Part shown: positions 58,132-64,000 of the stretch, piece by piece
Layout of the letters: every line of letters begins with the position of its first letter
Numbering within the stretch: the first letter of the stretch is position 1
Assembly: GCA_902806175.1 (NCBI GenBank)
Contig: CADCVQ010000050.1
Location: forward strand, 1 to 64,000
From: an uncultured Solirubrobacteraceae bacterium
Lineage (GTDB): Bacteria; Actinomycetota; Thermoleophilia; Solirubrobacterales; Solirubrobacteraceae
Direction: 5' to 3'
Length of the DNA stretch: 64,000 nucleotides
Notes under the pieces: model-generated
Told to the model about the DNA's origin: nothing
Database searches by the model: none
The model's input: the letters and a program-made list of their open reading frames with translations, nothing else
Made by a program: the position numbers and the translations under genes

Positions 58132-59685
58132 TCAGCGCCCGCGCCCCGGCCGCAGCCGCGGCGGCCGCGGGATCCGCGTCTCGCGCAGCGCCGCGCGCGC
58201 GGCGGCTTGGCCGTTGACGCCGTGCACGGCGCCGCCGGGGAACGCCGAGGCACCGCCGATGAAGAGCCCGCGTACCGGCGTCGAGTACGGGTTCAGCGAT
58301 GGCACGGGCCGGAAGATGAGCTGGTCCAGCGCGTAGCTGCCGTGGCCGACGTCGCCGCCGGGCAGGCTCGCGTTGCGCTGTTGCAGGTCGCTCGGGGTCA
58401 TCACGTGACGCGCCAGGATGCGCTCGCGGAAGCCGGGCGCGAACCGCTCGACCTGGCGCTCGATCGCGTCGGTGAAGCGCTCGCGCTCGCCGTCCCAGTC
58501 GACGCCCGTGGGCGTGTGCGTGTACGCCCACATCGTGTGCTTGCCGGCCGGCGCGCGCGTCGGATCGGCGATCGACTGCTGCCCCGCGAGCAGAAACGGC
58601 TGCTCGGGCAGCCGGCCGCGCGCGATGTCGCGCAGCGCGGCGCGCAGCTCGCCGGCCGTGCCGCCGACGTGGATCGTTCCCGCCCGCCGCGCGTCCTCGT
58701 TGACCCATGGGACGGGCGCGTCGAGCGCCCAGTCGAGCTTGAACGTCTGCGGCCCGTAGCGAAAGCGCAGCGCCCGTCTCGTATAGCTGTCACCGAGCGC
58801 GTCGCCGGCGAGCGCGACGAGCCCCTGCGGCGTCGTCGTCGTCACGACGGTTCGCGCGGCGATCCGCTCGCCGCCGGCAAGCTCGATGCCGGTCACCCTC
58901 CCGCGGCCGGTGAGCACGCGCGCGGCGGGCGCCTGCGTGCGCGTCTCGCCGCCGAGCTCGCGCAGCAGGCTCGCGAGGGCGCCGGTGATGGCGCTCGCAC
59001 CGCCCTGCGGACTCGGCCAGCCGACCGCGTGGCCGAGCAGGTTCAGCCAGACGCCGGCGATCGCGCTGCCGGCGCCGTCAAGCGGCGCGTCGCCGTGCAG
59101 CGAGGAGCCGTACAGCCAGGCCGCGCCGTCGCCGCGCAGGGTCTCGCCGGCGAGCGCCTCGGCCGGCATCAGCAGCAGCCGCACGAACTCGAGCGAGCCC
59201 TGCAGCTTGAAGGCCGGCAGCAGCCGCGCCCCGGCGAGGGGCGGAAAGCCCGACAGCATCGTCGCCCGCACGGCCTCGAAGTGGCGCAGGTACGGCGCGG
59301 CGAACGCGGCCCAGCGCTGTCCGTCGCCGTCGCCCAGCGCATCGAGCGAGCGCGCGGTGTAGGCGAGATCGCGCGACAGTGCCGCGCCGCGGCCGTCGGG
59401 CAGCGGATGGACCATCGCAAGCTCGGGCTGGATCCAGTGCAGCCCGTGGCGCTCGAGGCCGAAGTCGGCGAACACGGGCGAGGCGATCCCGGCGGGGTGC
59501 ACGGCGGAGAAGACGTCATGCTTGAAGCCAGGCAGCGTGAGCTCGGCGGTCGAAGCGGCGCCGCCGAGCGTGCTCGCGGCCTCGACGCACAGCACGGACC
59601 GTCCGCCGCGCGCGAGCGTGACCGCCGCCGTCAGGCCGTTGGGGCCCGCGCCGACCACGATGGCGTCGTAGCGCATCTCGCTCAC
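58132..59685 (-). CDS. Phytoene-desaturase-like FAD oxidoreductase (CrtI/PYROXD2 type)
   Basis: The 517-residue protein has an N-terminal FAD-binding Rossmann motif (IVVGAGPNGLTAAVTLARGG), a following GGAASTAELTLPGF segment and the C-terminal FAD motif VRGLFIGGASAFPGGAVHGVNG found in carotenoid desaturases and their PYROXD2-like relatives. True CrtI enzymes act in carotenoid synthesis, but no other carotenoid gene is present, so the substrate is open. It overlaps the upstream 378-residue gene by ATGA. Confidence 0.87.
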   Translation of the reverse strand: MSEMRYDAIVVGAGPNGLTAAVTLARGGRSVLCVEAASTLGGAASTAELTLPGFKHDVFSAVHPAGIASPVFADFGLERHGLHWIQPELAMVHPLPDGRGAALSRDLAYTARSLDALGDGDGQRWAAFAAPYLRHFEAVRATMLSGFPPLAGARLLPAFKLQGSLEFVRLLLMPAEALAGETLRGDGAAWLYGSSLHGDAPLDGAGSAIAGVWLNLLGHAVGWPSPQGGASAITGALASLLRELGGETRTQAPAARVLTGRGRVTGIELAGGERIAARTVVTTTTPQGLVALAGDALGDSYTRRALRFRYGPQTFKLDWALDAPVPWVNEDARRAGTIHVGGTAGELRAALRDIARGRLPEQPFLLAGQQSIADPTRAPAGKHTMWAYTHTPTGVDWDGERERFTDAIERQVERFAPGFRERILARHVMTPSDLQQRNASLPGGDVGHGSYALDQLIFRPVPSLNPYSTPVRGLFIGGASAFPGGAVHGVNGQAAARAALRETRIPRPPRLRPGRGR

Positions 59686-60818
59686 GGATCCCTGGTCTTC
59701 GCGGCGATCTGCGCGAGCATGCTCGACTCGGCGCGTTCGTCGCCCCAGAAGGCCTGCTGCGCCTTGCGCCCCTGGGAGCGGTAGGCCTGCTCGAGCGTGA
59801 CCGGCAGGTCGTCCCAGGTTCCCGCTGCGCGCAGGTAGAAGCGCCCGTCGAGCTCGTAGGCGAGCAGCCGGTTGCGCCCGCGGCCCATGAAGTGCCCTTC
59901 GTGGGTGTCGAGGCAGATCGCGGCCAGGGGCGTGCAGCCGGGCGGGTAGGCGGGCGGCTGGTCGCGGCCGTAGCGGACCATCCGCTCACTCAGCCGCTCG
60001 GCGTAGGCCTCGAGCTCGGTGGCCCGGTCCTCGCGCGTGAAGAACCGCGTGACCGTCACGTAGCCGCGCAGGATCGCCGGCGTGCGCGGCGTCAGGGCGC
60101 TGATGACCTCGATCTCGAAGGTCTGGCCGGCGAGGCCGCCGCTGCGCACGGCCGTGAAGCGACCGAGGTCGCTGGCGTAGTCGGGCCACGTCTCGGGCCG
60201 CGCGAGCGCCGCGAGGGTCTGCGGCGCGGAACTGACCTCGACGGGGTTGTAGGTGTGCCAGACCTGCTCGTTGCGCGGCCGCTCGGGCGGCGTCGGAGCG
60301 CCGAGCTTGGCGTGGCGCAGGCGGTGCTCGGGCTTGTAGGCGGCGCGCTCGGCGGCGCTCTGGAACGCGATGCCATGCGCGCGCAGCGCGTCGTCGCGGT
60401 AGGAGTGCTCAAACCACGGCCCGATCAGGCGCGCGGCGCCGGCGAAGAGCTGCTCGCGATCGAGCATCCCGCGCGGGGTGTCGGCGGAGTCCAGGATGCG
60501 CTCGCGAAAGAAGGCGCGGTGAAACGCGAGCACGTCGGGCGCGCGCAGGCGGCGGTTGCCGAGCTGGTGCCAGCGCGTCGTGAGGATCGCGAGCGCGACC
60601 CGCAGGTCCTCCACGTCGCGCAGCCCCGGGCGCCGCGCGTAGTAGGCGGCGTTGAGGAAGTCCGTCATCCAGCCGACCGCATCGGGCCCGGCGATCGACG
60701 TCCCGCTCATGCGCGCCAGGTGGACCGGCGGTGAGCGCCACAGCCGGCGCGCCGCGCCCGCGGCCGTGATGATCGCGGCGGTCGTGCTCGCGCTGCGCGC
60801 GGCGCGCCTTGCGTCCAT
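59682..60818 (-). CDS. Conserved hypothetical protein coupled to the CrtI-like oxidoreductase
   Basis: The 378-residue protein shows no recognised domain. An N-terminal basic/alanine-rich region (1-35) may be a weak membrane or targeting segment. The rest is soluble, with LNAAYYARRPGLRDVEDLRVA, FHRAFFRERILDS and CLDTHEGHFMGRGRNRLLAYELDG as distinctive segments. The ATG has a TAGCCT hexamer 7 nt upstream. Translational coupling with the oxidoreductase suggests a joint function. Confidence 0.65.
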   Translation of the reverse strand: MDARRAARSASTTAAIITAAGAARRLWRSPPVHLARMSGTSIAGPDAVGWMTDFLNAAYYARRPGLRDVEDLRVALAILTTRWHQLGNRRLRAPDVLAFHRAFFRERILDSADTPRGMLDREQLFAGAARLIGPWFEHSYRDDALRAHGIAFQSAAERAAYKPEHRLRHAKLGAPTPPERPRNEQVWHTYNPVEVSSAPQTLAALARPETWPDYASDLGRFTAVRSGGLAGQTFEIEVISALTPRTPAILRGYVTVTRFFTREDRATELEAYAERLSERMVRYGRDQPPAYPPGCTPLAAICLDTHEGHFMGRGRNRLLAYELDGRFYLRAAGTWDDLPVTLEQAYRSQGRKAQQAFWGDERAESSMLAQIAAKTRDP

Positions 60819-60825
60819 GGACCGC

Positions 60826-60831
60826 AGGCTA
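60826..60831 (-). promoter_or_regulatory. -10-like TAGCCT before the 378-residue hypothetical gene
   Basis: On the minus strand TAGCCT ends 7 nt before the ATG at 60818, the same sequence and spacing as at the thioredoxin gene. Confidence 0.45.
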
Positions 60832-60873
60832 GCCGTTGGGCTGGCGCGCACGCGTTCGGCTGCCCGGCGGCAG

Positions 60874-60879
60874 TAGCGT
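60874..60879 (+). promoter_or_regulatory. -10-like TAGCGT before the AAA+ gene
   Basis: TAGCGT ends 8 nt before the ATG at 60888. Confidence 0.45.
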
Positions 60880-60887
60880 TCGCGGCG

Positions 60888-62357
60888 ATGGACGATCGCT
60901 TCGAGTCCTATCTGCGCCACGCGGCCGAGCTCGTGCGCTCCGGCGACTTCCTGCGCGCGGAGGGCCTGGAGCGGCTCGCGCGCGAGACGCTGGAGAAGCT
61001 CGGCTCGCCGCCGAAGCTGCTCGCCAAGCTGCACGCCCAGCGCGGCGAGCGGGCGATGCGCCAGGGCGACTATCCGGCCGCCGAGGCGGCGTTCGCCGAG
61101 GCGACCGCCGCGCTGCGCTCCGACGGCGTCAGCGGCGGCCGCGAGCTGTTTGACCTGCATCAGCGGCTCGGGCTGGCGCGCTCCGGACAGGGTCGCGACG
61201 AGGCCGCGCTCGCGGCCTTCGACGAGGCGATCACGCTGGCCGCGGTGTTCGGCAACGCGTTCGTCCCGTTGGCCTACGCACACATCGCGCGCGCCGAGTC
61301 GCTGCGGCGGCTCGGGCGCCGCGCCGACGCCGAGGCGAGCCTGCGCGCCGCGATCGCCGTCGCCGAGCGTGCTCCGGTCGAGGGTCGCGAGAAGATCGTC
61401 GACGCTGCGCGCGCGGCGCTCGAGGAGCTGCGTCCGGTGCCCGCACGCGCCGCGGGCGGCGGCGCCGCCGGCGAACCGGCGCCCTCCAAGGCTCCTCCGC
61501 CACCGCCCGATCCCGCGTCGCTGCGCTTCGACGAGGAGGCCTTCAACGCGGTTCTCGCCGAGCTCGACGGGCTCGTCGGGCTCGCGGCGGTCAAGGCCGA
61601 GGTCCGCCGCCTCGCCGAGCTGCTGCGGATCGCCACGATGCGCAAGGCGGCGGGGCTGAAGACCGTGCAGGTCGCGCTGCACCTCGTCTTCGAGGGCGGC
61701 GCGGGCACCGGCAAGACGACCGTGGCCCGCCTGTTCGGCCGTCTGTACAAGAGCCTCGGCCTGCTCGCGACAGACCAGGTCCTCGAGATCACGCGCGAGG
61801 ACCTCGTCTCGGGCTACGTCGGCCAGACCGCGACGAAGACGAACGAGGTCATCGACCGCGCGCTCGACGGCGTGCTCTTCCTCGACGAGGCCTACGGGCT
61901 CGTGCGCCCCGGCAGCCAGGGCGACTTCGGGCCCGAGGCCGTCGTCGAGCTGCTCAAGCGCATGGAGGACGACCGCAGCCGCCTGGCCGTCATCGCCGCC
62001 GGCTACCCGCTCGAGATGTCGGAGTTCCTGGCATCGAACTCCGGCTTTCGCAGCCGCTTCGGCGCGACGATCCACTTCGACGACTACGGGCCCGTCGAGC
62101 TCGTGCAGATCTTCGAGGTGTTCGCCAAGGACGCCGACTACGCGCTCGACGGCGACGCGCGCGCCGAGTTGCAGCGCACGATGGAGCGCCTGCACGCCGC
62201 GCGCGACCGCTACTTCGGCAACGCGCGCACGGCGCGCAACCTGTTCGACGACGTCATCGCCCACCAGGCCGAGCGGCTGCTCGCGCCGGGGAGCAGTCCG
62301 GACCGCGACGCGCTGATGGCCCTGACGCTCGCGGACGTCAGGGCCGCAAGCGCGTAG
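60888..62357 (+). CDS. TPR-like domain plus CbbX/SpoVK-type AAA+ ATPase
   Basis: The 489-residue protein has an N-terminal helical TPR-like region (about 1-185), a Pro/Ala linker (186-210) and a CbbX-type AAA+ domain: Walker A GGAGTGKTT from residue 270, Walker B VLFLDEAYGL, sensor and arginine-finger region SGFRSRFGATIHF, and the C-terminal GNARTARNLFD helix. The organisation resembles EccA of type VII secretion and CbbX remodelers. No ESX genes are present. It may remodel a protein complex; the hydrogenase gene lies 167 bp downstream in the same direction. Confidence 0.87.
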   Translation: MDDRFESYLRHAAELVRSGDFLRAEGLERLARETLEKLGSPPKLLAKLHAQRGERAMRQGDYPAAEAAFAEATAALRSDGVSGGRELFDLHQRLGLARSGQGRDEAALAAFDEAITLAAVFGNAFVPLAYAHIARAESLRRLGRRADAEASLRAAIAVAERAPVEGREKIVDAARAALEELRPVPARAAGGGAAGEPAPSKAPPPPPDPASLRFDEEAFNAVLAELDGLVGLAAVKAEVRRLAELLRIATMRKAAGLKTVQVALHLVFEGGAGTGKTTVARLFGRLYKSLGLLATDQVLEITREDLVSGYVGQTATKTNEVIDRALDGVLFLDEAYGLVRPGSQGDFGPEAVVELLKRMEDDRSRLAVIAAGYPLEMSEFLASNSGFRSRFGATIHFDDYGPVELVQIFEVFAKDADYALDGDARAELQRTMERLHAARDRYFGNARTARNLFDDVIAHQAERLLAPGSSPDRDALMALTLADVRAASA

Positions 62358-62524
62358 GCCTCGGCCCGAGCGTCCGGGGGCGGCGCGCGGACCAACTGGA
62401 CAAGCGTTCTATGGACGGATCGACCGATCCGTGCGCATGTACAGAGGACAGGGCCGCCCCGGAAACCGGGGAATCGGGATATGGATATCCAGGCCCTGCT
62501 CCCGGAGGGTGAAAGGAGTCAGCG

Positions 62525-63601
62525 ATGGCCAGCCGCGAAGTGCAAGGCGTCGACGCACGGCGCGGCGACTGCGTGCCGATCCACGTGCTCTGGATGACGG
62601 CCGGGCTGGGCTGCGACGGCGAGTCCGTCGCGATGACGTCTGCCACGGCGCCGAGCCTCGAGGATCTGCTCAGCGGGGTGATCCCCGGCAGCCCGCGGAT
62701 GATCCTGCACAACCCGATGCTGGCCTTCGAGACCGGCGAGGACTTCCTGCAAGCGTGGTACGACGCAGAGGACGACCGCCTGGGAGCGTTTCTGCTCGTC
62801 GTGGAAGGCGCCGTCGGCGACGAGCGGCGCAGCGGCGAGGGCCACTGGACCGGCTTCGGCGTGGACCCGATCGACGGTCAGCCGATCACCGTCAACGAGT
62901 GGATCGACCGCCTGGCACCGAAGGCGGCGGCGGTCGTCGCGGTCGGCACCTGCGCGACCTACGGCGGCGTTCCCGCGATGAAGAACAACCCGACCGGTGC
63001 GATGGGCGTGCCGGACTTCCTCGGCTGGTCGTGGCGGTCGCGGATGGGCCTGCCGGTCGTCTGCATCCCCGGCTGCCCGACTCAGCCCGACAACATGACG
63101 TCGATCCTGCTCGAGCTGCTGCTGTTCGTGGGCGGGATCGGCCCGGCACCAGAGCTCGACGAGCGCCTGCGCCCGGTCAGCCTGTTCTCGCGGACGACGC
63201 GCGAAGGTTGCGGGCGCGCGGGCTTCACCGAGCAAGGCCAGTTCGCGACGACCTACGGCAACGACCCGCGCTGCCTCGTCAAGCTCGGCTGCAAGGGCCC
63301 CGCGGCAGTCTGCAACGTTCCCCAGCGCGGCTGGGTCAACGGCGTCGGCGGTTGCCCGAGCGTCGGCGGGATCTGCATCGGCTGCACGATGCCGGGGTTT
63401 CCCGACAAGTTCATGCCGTTCATGGATGCCGATCCATGGGGCAACGCGGCTGCGAACTTCCAGCGCTTCACGTACGGCCCGCTGTTTCGCCACTTCCGCA
63501 AGCGCAACCTCGTGCTGAAGTTCGAGCAGGAGCCGGACTGGCGCGGGCGGCCGGCCGGCGGCGAGCGCCCCGTCGACAGACGCGGGGGCGCCCGCCGGTG
63601 A
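62525..63601 (+). CDS. [NiFe]-hydrogenase small subunit, high-affinity group 1h type
   Basis: The 358-residue protein resembles the small subunit of actinobacterial H2-scavenging hydrogenases. The proximal-cluster region is GLGCDGESV (C30, D31), with aspartate near the place of a canonical cysteine, as in this group; GTCATYGGVPA and GCPTQPDN follow. The C-terminal part binds further clusters: GWVNGVGGCPSVGGICIGC then TMPGFPDKFMPFM. No Tat signal peptide is present, which also fits group 1h. AAAGGAG lies 8 nt before the ATG. The gene is followed, with a GTGA overlap, by a PAS protein and not by the large subunit. Confidence 0.92.
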   Translation: MASREVQGVDARRGDCVPIHVLWMTAGLGCDGESVAMTSATAPSLEDLLSGVIPGSPRMILHNPMLAFETGEDFLQAWYDAEDDRLGAFLLVVEGAVGDERRSGEGHWTGFGVDPIDGQPITVNEWIDRLAPKAAAVVAVGTCATYGGVPAMKNNPTGAMGVPDFLGWSWRSRMGLPVVCIPGCPTQPDNMTSILLELLLFVGGIGPAPELDERLRPVSLFSRTTREGCGRAGFTEQGQFATTYGNDPRCLVKLGCKGPAAVCNVPQRGWVNGVGGCPSVGGICIGCTMPGFPDKFMPFMDADPWGNAAANFQRFTYGPLFRHFRKRNLVLKFEQEPDWRGRPAGGERPVDRRGGARR

Positions 63602-64000
63602 TCACGGTCGGCGAGGTCGTGCGCTGGATCCTCTACCGGACCCGGAGCTCCTACTACCGGCTGGTGCGCCGCCTGATGCGCGGCGACCGGCTGCTGTGGG
63701 GATCGGAGCGCAAGTTCCGCGCTCTGCTGGAGGCCGCGCCCGACGCGATGGTGATCGTCAACGACCACGGCCACATCGCGCTCGTCAACGCACAGGCCGA
63801 GAGCCTCTTCGGCTTCCGCCGCCAGGAGCTGATCGGCAAGAGCGTCTCCGAGCTCATCCCCAAGCGATTTCGCGACCAGCACCGCCACCATCAACGCCAG
63901 TACCTGCGCGACGCGGTCGCGCGGCCGATGGGCGGCGGGCTGGAGCTCTACGGGCTGCGCAAGGACGGCTGCGAGTTCCCGATCGAGATCAGCCTCAGCC
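63598..64000 (+). CDS. PAS-domain signalling protein, N-terminal part (runs off the window)
   Basis: The reading frame starts at a GTG overlapping the hydrogenase stop (GTGA) and is open to the window end (134 codons). After a basic N-terminal region it enters a PAS domain at about residue 40: FRALLEAAPDAMVIVNDHGHIALVNAQAE, then LFGFRRQELIGKSVSELIP and LRKDGCEFPIEISLS. Sensor kinases and PAS-regulated phosphodiesterases share this start; the output domain is unseen. Confidence 0.85.
   Translation, partial: MITVGEVVRWILYRTRSSYYRLVRRLMRGDRLLWGSERKFRALLEAAPDAMVIVNDHGHIALVNAQAESLFGFRRQELIGKSVSELIPKRFRDQHRHHQRQYLRDAVARPMGGGLELYGLRKDGCEFPIEISLS

Noticed and set aside
58132-59685. Phytoene-desaturase-like protein as evidence for a carotenoid gene cluster
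   Set aside because: No crtB, crtE or cyclase gene is present; related PYROXD2-like proteins have unrelated roles.
60888-62357. AAA+ protein as EccA of a type VII secretion system
   Set aside because: No EccB-E, ESX substrates or mycosin are nearby; the domain layout alone does not justify the assignment.
62411-62512. 33-codon frame just upstream of the hydrogenase gene
   Set aside because: Only about half of its codons end in G or C, against the strong bias of real genes here, and the peptide has no recognisable feature. It is probably leader DNA.

Overview
The window is very GC-rich and densely coded, with strong G/C preference at third codon positions. The gene complement points to a high-GC actinobacterium, most likely class Thermoleophilia, order Solirubrobacterales (Conexibacter/Solirubrobacter-like). 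The pointers are an F420-dependent G6PDH-type oxidoreductase, a K+-independent H+-pyrophosphatase, a group 1h-type [NiFe]-hydrogenase small subunit, a DUF559/AbiEi-type protein and Rex. The taxonomic placement is inference; no rRNA gene is present. At least sixteen start codons are preceded, 6-10 nt upstream, by a TANNNT hexamer and lack a Shine-Dalgarno sequence, so leaderless transcription looks common.

Layout. 1-3.1 kb: DNA repair (type-4 uracil-DNA glycosylase), F420 oxidoreductase, MsrB. 3.2-7.0 kb: a tightly overlapping operon for tRNA t6A synthesis (tsaE-tsaB-rimI-tsaD) with an LPxTG-type surface protein in front and a glutaredoxin-like protein plus the redox repressor Rex behind. 7.1-10.9 kb: glutamate-cysteine ligase-like enzyme and H+-pyrophosphatase HppA. 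10.9-11.36 kb: a non-coding island with two palindromic repeats. 11.4-17.1 kb: YceI protein, two APC permeases fused to Usp domains around a 63-residue membrane protein, then two TrkA-type proteins (probably potassium or other solute transport). 17.26 kb: tRNA-Gln(CTG). 17.3-21.0 kb: a heterodimeric-type ABC exporter pair. 21-33.3 kb: mixed housekeeping and accessory genes (Kelch protein, 3-methyladenine glycosylase, animal-type heme peroxidase, GAF/HD-GYP protein, two PLD-superfamily proteins, a Vps62-like protein, Gfo/Idh oxidoreductase, small proteins). 33.3-37.7 kb: CBS/DHH pyrophosphatase overlapping PEP carboxylase.

37.9-45.9 kb is a glycan-decoration cluster: a large polytopic membrane protein, a WecE-type sugar aminotransferase, a 4-TM small flippase-like protein, two methyltransferases, a WbqC protein and a polyprenyl-phosphate glycosyltransferase. 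Most of it is bracketed by a 41/42-bp direct repeat carrying a promoter and gene start. 45.9-52.0 kb is a tyrosine/phenylalanine catabolic set (pah-hppD-hmgA and fahA) with a divergent Lrp/AsnC regulator and phased GTCAA sites between regulator and operon. This set is interrupted between hmgA and fahA by a DUF559-type gene flanked by copies of a palindromic repeat: four tandem ~71-bp units on one side and one inverted copy on the other. That gene-plus-repeat unit is my best candidate for an undescribed system in the window.

52.0-57.7 kb: cell-surface functions (acyltransferase-3/SGNH protein, secreted SGNH hydrolase, secreted NHL-repeat protein) and a zinc-ribbon thioredoxin. 57.7-62.4 kb: a small hypothetical, a phytoene-desaturase-like oxidoreductase coupled to an unknown 378-residue protein, and a TPR/AAA+ CbbX-like ATPase. 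62.5-64.0 kb: a high-affinity-type hydrogenase small subunit translationally coupled to a PAS-domain protein that runs off the right edge.
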